Below are positions 9,181-17,192 of a stretch of 64,000 nucleotides of DNA, in pieces. Made by a program: the position numbers and the translations under genes. The DNA is taken from positions 1 to 64,000 of the forward strand of contig NZ_NERX01000004.1 in assembly GCF_003063335.1 (NCBI RefSeq), written 5' to 3'. The notes under the pieces are model-generated. The model was given only the letters and a program-made list of their open reading frames with translations. It did no database searches and was not told the origin of the DNA. Source of the stretch: Limnohabitans sp. MMS-10A-192. GTDB taxonomy: Bacteria; Pseudomonadota; Gammaproteobacteria; Burkholderiales; Burkholderiaceae_C. Every line of letters begins with the position of its first letter. Positions within the stretch are counted from its first letter, which is position 1.

Positions 9181-10311
9181 TTAGCGGACTTGGTTGATGA
9201 GTGTGGCGCCCTGAGTCGCCACACGATCACCGGATTTCAGACCCGAGGTCACCGTGACGCTTGCACCGTCCAGTGGTTCAAAGGTGACGGTGCGAGGTTC
9301 AAACTTTTCAGGTGCAGTCTTGACCCAGACCACGTTCTGATTGGCTGCGTTCTTCATCAGTGACGCTTGGGGCACCGGGATGCCCTGCGTTTTTTGCTTG
9401 GACTGAACGACCACTTTGACCGGTTGCCCAACGGCCAAACCCAGCAGTTCCGGACTCTGCGCCTGGAAATTCAAGGGCAGTGCCTGCTCGCGCAAGCTGC
9501 GGGCAGCACCAATGAAGCTCAGACGCACGCGCTGATCACCGACCGCCAGTGTGGCGCCGCCAATATTGCTCGCAATTGCGCCATCAAAAGCCAGTGCTTC
9601 GATCCGCAGCCGTTTCGGATCGACGATTTCAAAGATCAGCTCACGGGCGTCGACCACCTGACCTGCGACGACTTGGGCAGACGCAATCACCCCGGACACC
9701 GGGGCCAGTAGAGCCTCCTTGCTGGCCAAGCCTGCGCTGACGGCCGACATGCGGTCCGTCAAGCTGACCACCTCGCTCTCAGCAGCTTCCACCTCTTTGC
9801 GTGGCACGGTGTCCGACAGTTCACGCAAACGCGCCAGACGCTTTTCGGCAAGCGCCTTGGCAGCACGGATCTCAGCTAACTGAGCCGATTGGCTAGCTTT
9901 TTCCAGCGGGGCAACAGCTGAGACTACATAGGCCAGCACCTCGCCTTTTTTCACAGTCTGACCCGCGTTGGGCAAGCCATTGGGCCCGGGCTCGATCCGT
10001 CCAGCATTGATGGGTTGAACTTTCCCTCCAGCGTTCGGGTCCATCAGCACCCGTCCGTTGAGTTCAAAGGCGCGAGGCAGCTCGGCGGTCTCCACCACCA
10101 GCGTCCTGACATTGAGTTGGCGCTGCGCTGGCTTGGGCAAGTAGACGCTGCCATCGGCCATGCGCTGCGGGCCATTGGCATTTCCCACGGCAGGGGCTGC
10201 GCCGTGGTCATGACCCTCACCAGCGAAAGACGGCGCGCCAGCGCCCGCTAAGCTCAAAGTTGCCGCCAGAGCGAGCCAGTGGAGCTTTTTCACAGTGTTT
10301 TTGGTTTTCAT
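9181..10311 (-). CDS. RND efflux periplasmic adaptor, CusB/CzcB family
   Basis: This 376-residue membrane-fusion protein links the RND pump to the outer-membrane channel. An N-terminal signal sequence (hydrophobic LALAATLSLAGAGAPSFA) is followed by a His-rich GHDHG. Then come a barrel-sandwich half (VQPINAGRI, KKGEVLAYV), an alpha-helical hairpin (about residues 150-195, rich in Ala/Glu/Arg), the second lipoyl half (LLAPVSGVI) and beta-barrel domains. AAGGAG overlaps the end of the upstream gene, seven bases before the ATG. The GHDHG motif may bind metal in the periplasm (inference), and a similar motif occurs in the next gene upstream. Confidence 0.92.
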   Translation of the reverse strand: MKTKNTVKKLHWLALAATLSLAGAGAPSFAGEGHDHGAAPAVGNANGPQRMADGSVYLPKPAQRQLNVRTLVVETAELPRAFELNGRVLMDPNAGGKVQPINAGRIEPGPNGLPNAGQTVKKGEVLAYVVSAVAPLEKASQSAQLAEIRAAKALAEKRLARLRELSDTVPRKEVEAAESEVVSLTDRMSAVSAGLASKEALLAPVSGVIASAQVVAGQVVDARELIFEIVDPKRLRIEALAFDGAIASNIGGATLAVGDQRVRLSFIGAARSLREQALPLNFQAQSPELLGLAVGQPVKVVVQSKQKTQGIPVPQASLMKNAANQNVVWVKTAPEKFEPRTVTFEPLDGASVTVTSGLKSGDRVATQGATLINQVR

Positions 10312-10323
10312 GTGGATGGCTCC

Positions 10324-10860
10324 TTAAGCACGACGGGTTTTTTGACGGAAGCGAACCATGACGCCCAGCGTCAGCAGCGCAAGTAAACCGGCGCCGACCC
10401 ACATCGCGATGGTTTTCCATGTAGAGCGAAGTCCTGGCACGCTTTCATCGGTGTGCAAATCAAGTTCCGTCGCCAATAAATCGGTCAGGTCACCGGCCTG
10501 GATGGTTGCGGTGATCGCCATCACGCCGGTCTTGAGCGTGTCCTTGAGGGTGACCTCGTACTCACCTTCACCATGCTTTTGCGCTTTGTATTTGCTGCCA
10601 GCGATGTCCAACTCGATTTGGGCGTCGTTGACCGGGCTGTTGTCTTTAAAGCGGTCCAGATAAAGCGTGACCAGCTTTCCATTGAGGATGCCAACCAGCT
10701 CAAGATCCTCAGACGTTGCGGTAAACCGGGGCAGCGCAGATCCAGTGGCTTGCGGTGCGGTGTCTCCGTGGTCGTGACCAGGTCCTGCGATAGTCAATGG
10801 GCTAAGGAGTGTGAATATCAGAGCCAAAAATATGGCCCTAGTCGATTGAATGAACTTCAT
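10324..10860 (-). CDS. Small periplasmic membrane-anchored protein of the metal-efflux operon
   Basis: The 178-residue protein has an N-terminal signal sequence (IFLALIFTLLSPLTIAG), then GPGHDHGD, a beta-rich periplasmic domain (about residues 45-135) and a single C-terminal membrane helix (MWVGAGLLALLTLGVMV) ending in basic residues. I chose ATG 10860, preceded by AAGGAA, over a longer frame to 10926 that would overlap the upstream gene. It lies between the outer-membrane factor and the adaptor. The conserved position suggests an accessory role such as metal delivery or assembly of the complex, but I know no assigned function. Confidence 0.8.
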   Translation of the reverse strand: MKFIQSTRAIFLALIFTLLSPLTIAGPGHDHGDTAPQATGSALPRFTATSEDLELVGILNGKLVTLYLDRFKDNSPVNDAQIELDIAGSKYKAQKHGEGEYEVTLKDTLKTGVMAITATIQAGDLTDLLATELDLHTDESVPGLRSTWKTIAMWVGAGLLALLTLGVMVRFRQKTRRA

Positions 10861-10892
10861 GGTGTTCCTTAATTCTTTGGTGATGAGCGGGG

Positions 10893-12161
10893 TCACTGGG
10901 GTAGCAAGCCCAAGGACTGGCGCCATGCAGAAATGGCGGTGGCCAGATCGATTCGGCTGCGCGCTTCTTGTCGCTCTGCTTCAACGGCCTCGGCCTCGAT
11001 ACGCAAGCGAGTTGGCAGATCGGTCTCGCCCAGCCTGAACGACTTGTCAAAAAATCCACGGGACTCCCGGGCCAGCTTGGCTCTTCGCTGGGCTGCGTCG
11101 AGTTGGATGCGTGCGGCCTCCACGCGAGAAGCAGCGCCTCGCTGATCGGCCTGGATTCGATCTCTCTCAAGGATTAGTTGAGACTGCACTTCAATGGCTT
11201 CTGCCTGCGCCGTCGCGACACGGGCGTCATACCTGGGCCCTGCACCAAACGGCACTCGAATGCCGATGAGCACCGTCTGGCCATACCGTTCTCCAAATGA
11301 CCCACGGTCCCGAGTGGTGGCGACCGTTAACTCGGGGTTGGAGCGTTTCTGGGTGCTGATCAGGCCAGCCGTGCGTTCGGCAACAGCGATACGGTCTTCC
11401 AGCTCTGCAATGAGTGGGTGACGGGCTGATTGGGCCGGAGCTGGAGAGGGTTCACCCGCTGCGTTGTGGGGTGATTCTGGTGCCGCGAGTCCGCCCGTGA
11501 GCGCATTGAGCTGCGCCAACGCAACTGCCGAGGCAGCCTGGGCCTGCGCTGCTAGCGCTTCGGCTGCTGCCACAGCGCCTTCTGCCTGATGCTGATCTGA
11601 CCGGGCCAGGTCACCTGCCTGCGTCCTTCTCGCAACGTCTGCAGCCAACCGTTGGGCGTTGGCCAACTGCTCACGCGCCATTTCGGCATCTACGCGAGCA
11701 CGCTGCCAGTTCCACCAGGCATCCCTAACGGATGCGGCGAGCCGCAGTTGTGAGGCGAGAAGCCTGCGCTCTACAAAAGAGATTTCTGCCTGCGCCAAGT
11801 CGGCACTGGCCGTGCGCTGCCCAGGGAGCCAGAGCGGAACTGCGATGCCGATCTCGGCTTCACGCGCACCGTTGTTACCGGTCGCCCGGTCCGATCGCTG
11901 ACTGATCTCAAGAGAGGGCGCCTCGGGTGACAGCAGGCCTGCAGCCTTGGCTTGGGCCTGCGCGGCGTCCCGTCGCGACTGCAGCGCGCGTGCTTCCGGC
12001 TGCCTTTGCCAAGCCGTCTCAAAAACTTCCTTCAATGACGCCACACCGGTTGGCGCGGCGCCAGAAGTGCTCTGTGCGTGAGCGCTTAGGACCCAGCAGC
12101 TCAAAGTAACCACCGACAGCACAATTCGAAGAGGTGCTGACCTTTTTTCGTTCAAACGCAT
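10893..12161 (-). CDS. Outer-membrane efflux factor, CzcC/CusC (TolC) family
   Basis: The 422-residue protein has a signal peptide (VLSVVTLSCWVLSAHAQ, no lipobox) followed by the duplicated coiled-coil/beta architecture of TolC-family channels. Long Ala/Gln/Arg-rich helices occur at about 65-100, 130-210 and 340-410. It should form the trimeric outer-membrane exit duct for the RND pump. The Shine-Dalgarno is GGAGATGAG before ATG 12161. Its position before the adaptor and pump genes is the standard czcCBA/cusCBA order. Confidence 0.9.
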   Translation of the reverse strand: MRLNEKRSAPLRIVLSVVTLSCWVLSAHAQSTSGAAPTGVASLKEVFETAWQRQPEARALQSRRDAAQAQAKAAGLLSPEAPSLEISQRSDRATGNNGAREAEIGIAVPLWLPGQRTASADLAQAEISFVERRLLASQLRLAASVRDAWWNWQRARVDAEMAREQLANAQRLAADVARRTQAGDLARSDQHQAEGAVAAAEALAAQAQAASAVALAQLNALTGGLAAPESPHNAAGEPSPAPAQSARHPLIAELEDRIAVAERTAGLISTQKRSNPELTVATTRDRGSFGERYGQTVLIGIRVPFGAGPRYDARVATAQAEAIEVQSQLILERDRIQADQRGAASRVEAARIQLDAAQRRAKLARESRGFFDKSFRLGETDLPTRLRIEAEAVEAERQEARSRIDLATAISAWRQSLGLLPQ

Positions 12162-12308
12162 GACTCATCTCCAATGGTGAAAACATCCAAGGAGATCAGC
12201 GAGCAGCGACGCAGGGGTCGCGGGCTTCAGTGCGCAACGCTTAATGCGTCATGCACACCAGCGCACAAGGGATTCGAAAAAGGGAAGAGGAAACCCGAGG
12301 CTCGCCGA

Positions 12309-12662
12309 TCAGGCAAGCGTGGGCCACTGAGGCCGTTCAGGTCGCTCTGTGAGCGCTAGAGATGGGTTGACGTCGTAGTCGAATGGGTAATCCCGATCTG
12401 CCGCTGCTGTGGGCGTTGTCAGATCACTGGCCAGAGCCGCAGAACAACCCAAGTGGCACGTCGCGCAGTCATGATGAACCCCAGCAGATGAAACGCCGTC
12501 TTTGACGGGTTCATGTTGGTCTGCGGCTTGATGGTCGTGACTGTGGTGGCCTGGGTGGTTGACAGTCACACCCGATTCATGTTGGCAATAACCAGCCACT
12601 GCTGCCCAGCTGAACTGCAAGGGCAACAGAACCAGCAAGATGATTGCCAAGTACCGTTTCAT
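12309..12662 (-). CDS. CzcI-like His/Cys-rich periplasmic protein
   Basis: The 117-residue protein has a signal peptide (YLAIILLVLLPLQFSWA). The mature region is rich in histidine (HPGHHSHDHQAADQHE) and cysteine (HHDCATCHLGCSA), resembling CzcI-type proteins found at the head of czc operons. A role in periplasmic metal binding or tuning operon expression is inferred. No Shine-Dalgarno is seen before ATG 12662 (the preceding bases are CTGTTACCTT), so translation may depend on the upstream ATPase gene or on a leaderless message. The longer frame from 12848 overlaps the ATPase and is rejected. Confidence 0.72.
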   Translation of the reverse strand: MKRYLAIILLVLLPLQFSWAAVAGYCQHESGVTVNHPGHHSHDHQAADQHEPVKDGVSSAGVHHDCATCHLGCSAALASDLTTPTAAADRDYPFDYDVNPSLALTERPERPQWPTLA

Positions 12663-12711
12663 AAGGTAACAGTGTAGTAGCTTTAGGCTTCCAAGGCCAC
12701 TAGCCCGGTTG

Positions 12712-12736
12712 TTGACCTCATGAATCCTGAGGTCAA
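12712..12736. promoter_or_regulatory. Inverted repeat upstream of the CzcI-like gene
   Basis: TTGACCTCA and TGAGGTCAA form a perfect 9-bp inverted repeat around a 7-base centre, in the gap between the ATPase stop and the CzcI-like start. It could be an operator or a hairpin separating expression of the two halves of the operon. No U-run follows on either strand, so a classic terminator is unlikely. Confidence 0.4.
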
Positions 12737-12766
12737 TCAAGAGTGGTGGCCTGTATGTGGCGGCCC

Positions 12767-15007
12767 TCACTTTGCTGCCTTGAGAAGGCGCAGCCCGTTG
12801 AAAACAACCAACAAACTCGCACCCATGTCCGCAAAAACTGCCATCCACATGGAGGCGTCATCAAAGATGGCCATCAACAGGAACACCGCCTTGATGCCGA
12901 GAGCGAGGGTGATGTTCTGCCACAAGATGATATGGGTTCGTTTGGACAAGCGGATCGTTTCGGGTATCCGGCGCAGGTCATCGTTCATGACGACGACGTC
13001 CGCTGCTTCCATGGCCGTGTGAGTGCCTGCAGCACCCATGGCAAAGCCAATATTCGCCTTTGCAAGTGCCGGAGCATCATTGATGCCATCACCGGTCATG
13101 GCTGTCACGCCGTATCGCTCTTGGAACTCCTCAATGGCCTTGAGCTTGTCCTCGGGCAGCAGATTGCCTCGGATTTCCGAGATGCCTGCCTGATGCCCAA
13201 CGGTGCGTGCCGTAGCGGCGTTATCACCAGTCAGCATGATGGGAACGACCCCTAGCGCCTTCATCTCGGAAATGGCCTCGATCGATGACGGCTTGATCGT
13301 GTCTGCCACAGCGAACAGCGCGATCACCCGGTCCCGATTGGCCAAAATGGTCACAGTGCGTCCTGCCTCTTCATGGACTGCGAGGCGCGCCTCCAATTGC
13401 GCAGAACATTGGCTACGTTCTTCAATCCAGCGGTGATTGGCCAGGATGTAGGGGTGTCCATCAATCACTCCTTGAACGCCACGACCTGCAACAGCCTCAA
13501 ACGAATTGACCTCTTGGGGTTGTACCGCGAGCCCTTGAGCAATCGCTTTCGAGACGGGGTGGTCCGAGCGCGCAGCCAGGCTCTTTGCGAGCAGTTCTAT
13601 GTGCTCTGGCGCTTCGTCCGTCGCCACAGGCTCAAACGCCACCAGTTTGGGTTTGCCCTCGGTGATGGTGCCCGTTTTGTCCAAGGCGACAGCTTTGATC
13701 TTGCGGGCTTCCTCAAGGTAGACGCCCCCCTTGATCAAAATGCCTCTGCGCGCACCCGCTGCAAGACCGCTTACGACAGAGACCGGCGTGGAGATGACCA
13801 GGGCGCAAGGGCATGCAATCACCAGCAAGACCAACGCTTTGTAGACCGCCTCCAGCCATGTGAGACCTGCCACCCAAGGCATCAGCAAGGCAACAAGCAG
13901 TGCCAGGACAAAGACTGCAGGCGTGTAGATGGCGGCGAACTGGTCAACGAAACGTTGCGTCGGTGCGCGGGTGGCTTGAGCCTCCTCGACGGCTTTGATG
14001 ATCCGGCTCAGCGTGCTGTCGGAAGCAGGCGCAGTGACTTGCATCTCCAGGGCGGATGCTTGGTTAATGGTTCCGGCGTACACCTCATCACCCGGCCCCT
14101 TGTCCACAGGCAGACTTTCACCTGTCAAGGGTGACTGATCCACCGCGCTCTGACCTGCCACAACGATGCCGTCGAGCGGCACACGTTCACCCGGAGCAAT
14201 TCGCACAATTGAATTCAATGCAACAGACCGCACCCCTAGTCGAAGCCAGCGACCATCTTCTTGTCGCACTTCTGCTTGCTCGGGTGAAAGGGCTAGTAGG
14301 CTCTTGATCGCACCCCGCGCACGATCAACGGCCCGCGCCTCGATGGCCTCAGCAATCGCGTAGAGCGCCATCACCATAGCTGCCTCAGGCCACTGGCCGA
14401 TCAAAAAGGCGCCCGTAACGGCTACCGACATGAGCGCGTTGATATTCAATCGCCCCTGCCGAAGTGCAGCCAGGCCCTTTCCGTAGACTCCGAAGCCTGA
14501 AAGGAAAATGGCTCCCATTGCCAGTCCCATGCCTAGTGCTTTGACCCAGGATGTCGACGGAAACGCGTAGTTGATGGCTTCTGCTGCCAATGCCAAGCCA
14601 AGCGCTGCCAAAAGTTTTCCCCATACCTTCCAAAAAGCCGGAGATGCTGCGGATGCATTCGAAGACGTGTTGCCTTCTTCTTCCACGGCCTCAGGCTTGA
14701 AACCTGCCTTTCGAATTGCCTGCAGTGCACCTGGCAATGCGGCTTCGCTCGCGGAAATGGTCAACACACGTGCTCCAAGATCGAATCGCAGGGTATCAAT
14801 TCCTTGAATGCCATCCAACGCGCGACGGATCTCCGCCTCCTCTGACGCGCAATCCATATTGGAGATGCGGAACTTGTTTTTCGGTTGGTCGGAGCGTGTT
14901 TGCGTCACGTCCTGCTCAGATAGCGTCGTGGGCGCGCATGCAGCGGCAGAGCAGCAGCTCACACTTTGGCAGTTTTCTGGCTTGGTGCTTTCAGGGGTTG
15001 TACTCAT
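12767..15007 (-). CDS. P1B-type heavy-metal ATPase, CadA/ZntA/PbrA family
   Basis: This 746-residue inner-membrane ATPase exports divalent soft metals (Zn, Cd or Pb). A Cys cluster near the N-terminus (VSCCSAAACAP) and an HMA domain with NMDCASEE (residues about 58-125) bind metal. The membrane CPC motif is at residues 399-401, the phosphorylated Asp is D443 in DKTGT, and the hinge is TGDGINDAPAL near the C-terminus. ATG 15007 has a GATGAGG Shine-Dalgarno and defines the start; a longer frame to 15049 overlaps the promoter. It is transcribed away from the MerR-type regulator, from a MerR-type promoter. The CPC ion site and CadR/PbrR-like partner favour Cd/Zn/Pb over copper. Confidence 0.94.
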   Translation of the reverse strand: MSTTPESTKPENCQSVSCCSAAACAPTTLSEQDVTQTRSDQPKNKFRISNMDCASEEAEIRRALDGIQGIDTLRFDLGARVLTISASEAALPGALQAIRKAGFKPEAVEEEGNTSSNASAASPAFWKVWGKLLAALGLALAAEAINYAFPSTSWVKALGMGLAMGAIFLSGFGVYGKGLAALRQGRLNINALMSVAVTGAFLIGQWPEAAMVMALYAIAEAIEARAVDRARGAIKSLLALSPEQAEVRQEDGRWLRLGVRSVALNSIVRIAPGERVPLDGIVVAGQSAVDQSPLTGESLPVDKGPGDEVYAGTINQASALEMQVTAPASDSTLSRIIKAVEEAQATRAPTQRFVDQFAAIYTPAVFVLALLVALLMPWVAGLTWLEAVYKALVLLVIACPCALVISTPVSVVSGLAAGARRGILIKGGVYLEEARKIKAVALDKTGTITEGKPKLVAFEPVATDEAPEHIELLAKSLAARSDHPVSKAIAQGLAVQPQEVNSFEAVAGRGVQGVIDGHPYILANHRWIEERSQCSAQLEARLAVHEEAGRTVTILANRDRVIALFAVADTIKPSSIEAISEMKALGVVPIMLTGDNAATARTVGHQAGISEIRGNLLPEDKLKAIEEFQERYGVTAMTGDGINDAPALAKANIGFAMGAAGTHTAMEAADVVVMNDDLRRIPETIRLSKRTHIILWQNITLALGIKAVFLLMAIFDDASMWMAVFADMGASLLVVFNGLRLLKAAK

Positions 15008-15031
15008 GATTTTTTTCCTCATCAGGAGCAT

Positions 15032-15062
15032 TAGAAACCCTGTAGCCACTTCAGAGTCAAGG
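15032..15062 (-). promoter_or_regulatory. MerR-type promoter and operator of the metal operon
   Basis: On the minus strand there is TTGACT (15062-15057), a 19-bp spacer and TCTAAT (15037-15032). The spacer contains a dyad of the ACYCTG...CAGGGT type (about 15058-15038), closely like CadR/PbrR operators. An over-long 19-bp spacer is the hallmark of promoters untwisted by MerR-family activators. It lies in the 90-bp gap between the divergent ATPase and regulator genes. Confidence 0.8.
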
Positions 15063-15097
15063 GTCTAGAATGGGATCAAGTGCTGAAGGAGGACCCC

Positions 15098-15577
15098 ATG
15101 AGGATTGGAGAGCTCGCCAAGGCCACCGACACACAGGTGGAGACCATTCGCTACTACGAGCGTGAGGCCTTGCTGCCGATGGCCGAGCGGACTGATGGCA
15201 ACTACCGGGTCTATGGGCCAGAGCATGTTGAACGGCTTATGTTCATCAGGTACTGCCGTGGGCTGGACATGACCCTGGATGAAATTCGAGCGCTGTTGCG
15301 CATGAAAGACGCCCCACCAGAGGACTGCTCTGACATCAATACCTTGATTGATGAGCACATCAAACATGTGGCGGTTCGAATCCGCGAGCTAAAGGCCTTG
15401 CAGAGGCAGCTTGTTGAGTTGCGCAGCAGTTGCGCCGGCAGCGGTGCAGTCAACGAGTGCGGTGTGCTCTCTGGAATGGCTCAGGCTTCCAAGGAAGCCG
15501 GGCCGGCTCTCAAAAGAGGAATACGCCATGTTCAGGGGGCGCATAAATTTGCGTCAAAGAAACATGAGCCACATTGA
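15098..15577 (+). CDS. MerR-family metal-responsive regulator, CadR/PbrR-like
   Basis: The 159-residue protein has an N-terminal winged helix (MRIGELAKATDTQVETIRYY) and a dimerisation helix. Metal-ligand cysteines are at EDCSD (about residue 76), SSC (about 111) and NEC (about 120), the pattern of Cd/Pb/Zn-sensing MerR proteins. AGGAGG precedes ATG 15098. It is divergent from the ATPase gene and most likely binds the 19-bp-spacer promoter at 15032-15062, activating the whole island when metal is present. The His/Lys-rich tail (KFASKKHEPH) is unremarkable. Confidence 0.92.
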   Translation: MRIGELAKATDTQVETIRYYEREALLPMAERTDGNYRVYGPEHVERLMFIRYCRGLDMTLDEIRALLRMKDAPPEDCSDINTLIDEHIKHVAVRIRELKALQRQLVELRSSCAGSGAVNECGVLSGMAQASKEAGPALKRGIRHVQGAHKFASKKHEPH

Positions 15578-15709
15578 ATCGTCCTACATCATCCGCCGAA
15601 TGGTAGAGAGACGTCTTTTGATGGATTGAATCCCGGACTTCTACTCACCCCTGAAATCCGCCTCAAATAACGTTTCGTCTCCCGATCGTTTAGCGAAGGA
15701 CCATCCACC

Positions 15710-15949
15710 ATGACAACAGTGACACGCACCAATTTGAAATGCGCATGTGGGCACCAGGGGCGCATCGTCATGCGAGAAAACGACGCCCCGTTTTCTAGGC
15801 AGTACGAGGACTACTCTTTGGATGGGCTGAAAGGGGGCAGTTTCTCTGTCCTGGACCGGTTCGCGAAATGGGATGAAGTCTTTCGGGAGATGAAACCGGT
15901 TTGTCCTCAATGTGGGAGCAAGCTCACAGAGGACAACATTGAGATCTGA
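15710..15949 (+). CDS. Small zinc-ribbon-like protein
   Basis: The 79-residue protein has two Cys pairs, LKCACGH near the N-terminus and PVCPQCGSKL near the C-terminus, a spacing consistent with a zinc ribbon. It has no signal peptide, so it is probably cytoplasmic. Function is unknown. It lies between the metal regulator and the Abi-like gene in the same direction, with no strong Shine-Dalgarno before ATG 15710. Confidence 0.55.
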   Translation: MTTVTRTNLKCACGHQGRIVMRENDAPFSRQYEDYSLDGLKGGSFSVLDRFAKWDEVFREMKPVCPQCGSKLTEDNIEI

Positions 15950-15981
15950 TCTAGTTCAAAACCGAGGCCTAGAAAGCCGAA

Positions 15982-15999
15982 CGCCACCCGAAGGTGGCG
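15982..15999 (+). terminator. Short GC-rich hairpin, weak terminator candidate
   Basis: CGCCACC-CGAA-GGTGGCG is a perfect 7-bp stem with a stable tetraloop 33 bases after the stop of the small zinc-ribbon gene. It lacks a U-run, so it may be only an RNA-stabilising or pausing element. Confidence 0.35.
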
Positions 16000-16084
16000 C
16001 CGACTCTTTGCACATGGAGCCATCATCACGCGAGGTGAGAGCGGGACATCCACAGACTTCCCTTGAAGTCTAGCACAGAGATCT

Positions 16085-16894
16085 ATGACAGGCAACCAGC
16101 AGAACCACCTCGTCCATTTCCTGGCACCGGCCAGGATCGCAGGGTACCGGAGCTTCCTCAAGCTGACCTCCAATGAGGAGGTGCGGCGTGCGTATGCCTG
16201 GAACTATGCGATCTCAGCCATGGTGTTCCCTCTGCTGGGTTGTATCGAGATGCATCTGAGGGATGCGATCCATCGTGTCATGTCCCAGAGGTATTCCCCT
16301 GCGGGAGCGGCTGGACATCATGGGCATCCTTGGTATGACGATGCCCAGGCGCAGCACTATCCGTTCATCGGTGATGCCAAAAAGTCTATCGACGGGATCT
16401 TGCATGACAAGAAGACCAAGGCCAGAAGGAACCCGCAGCCAACAACGGATGACGTGGTCGCTGCCTTGACATTCGGGTTCTGGACCAATTTCTTCAGGAC
16501 ACTGTCACCAGTTGATGCGCCGCCGGTCATCTCGCAAATTTTCCCAAACCATCCCATCTTGAACCCCAAGCAGTGGGGCAATTCGCAAAACCGGCATCAG
16601 CTTGGACAGGATCTACAAATCGCCAACTTCTTCCGAAATCGTGTGGCACATCATGAGCCATTGTTCAAATTTCGGTACCAAGGGGCATACCCAAAGAGGC
16701 TGGCTCAAGGGCTGACGAACCTGCGCGGGTGCATGGACCTCTGCCTGGTGATCAGTGGTTGGATTGATGGTCCCTCCGAGCAGGCTTTGCGTCAGTCGGA
16801 TTGGTTTCAACATTTCCAAGTCTTGTCGACCGAAGCCTGCTTCAATGATTGGGTGAGGAATGGCAATCCACCGGCCCACACCTATCCGGTGTAA
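16085..16894 (+). CDS. Abi-like (abortive-infection/HEPN) protein
   Basis: The 269-residue, mostly helical soluble protein resembles Abi_2-family abortive infection proteins. The N-terminal part has the conserved YAWNYAISAMVFPLLGCIEM helix and LRDAIH. The C-terminal part has RNRVAHHEP with R184 and H189 in the Rx4H arrangement typical of HEPN ribonucleases. A role in phage defence by RNA cleavage is inferred from the family. No toxin-antitoxin partner is evident; the only neighbour is the small zinc-ribbon gene. The GC-rich ATG context lacks a strong Shine-Dalgarno. Confidence 0.75.
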   Translation: MTGNQQNHLVHFLAPARIAGYRSFLKLTSNEEVRRAYAWNYAISAMVFPLLGCIEMHLRDAIHRVMSQRYSPAGAAGHHGHPWYDDAQAQHYPFIGDAKKSIDGILHDKKTKARRNPQPTTDDVVAALTFGFWTNFFRTLSPVDAPPVISQIFPNHPILNPKQWGNSQNRHQLGQDLQIANFFRNRVAHHEPLFKFRYQGAYPKRLAQGLTNLRGCMDLCLVISGWIDGPSEQALRQSDWFQHFQVLSTEACFNDWVRNGNPPAHTYPV

Positions 16895-17192
16895 GCGATG
16901 GCTCAAACGGCAAGATCAAAGGCTGCGGAAGTCTGCGGGCAAATGAGGAAACCGCATTTGCGGGGTCAGGGTTCCGCATGTTTCCGTAGGAAACCGATCC
17001 GAACCGAGGGTGTTAGCATCCGTTCATCTGATGGGAATTGAACCCCGGTCCTCACCCACCACCATACAAGCTGTTAAGGCCACACTTTTCGCGAAGTGTG
17101 GCCTTTTCTTTGTGTCGCTGAATGAGGACTCAGGCGGTGTGTGGGTGCGGTCAAAACAGGCGGCACCAGCGTTGCCCTCTCACTGAGCTTTC
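16895..17192. other. Intergenic region with one terminator
   Basis: No coding frame is convincing. The region includes a strong hairpin terminator at 17076-17105. A short stretch near 17036-17056 is reminiscent of a tRNA T-arm on the minus strand but cannot be folded into a tRNA. Confidence 0.5.
17076..17112 (+). terminator. Rho-independent terminator
   Basis: AAGGCCACACTT and AAGTGTGGCCTT form a perfect 12-bp stem with a 6-base loop, followed by TTCTTTGT on the plus strand. It would end rightward transcription from the Abi-like gene before the convergent sensor kinase. Confidence 0.82.

Noticed and set aside
17030..17065. Short tRNA-like T-arm phrase (GGGGTTCAATTCCC on the minus strand) near a CCACCA
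   Set aside because: No acceptor, D or anticodon arms can be drawn around it. It could be a remnant or chance, so it is not called as an RNA gene or attachment site.
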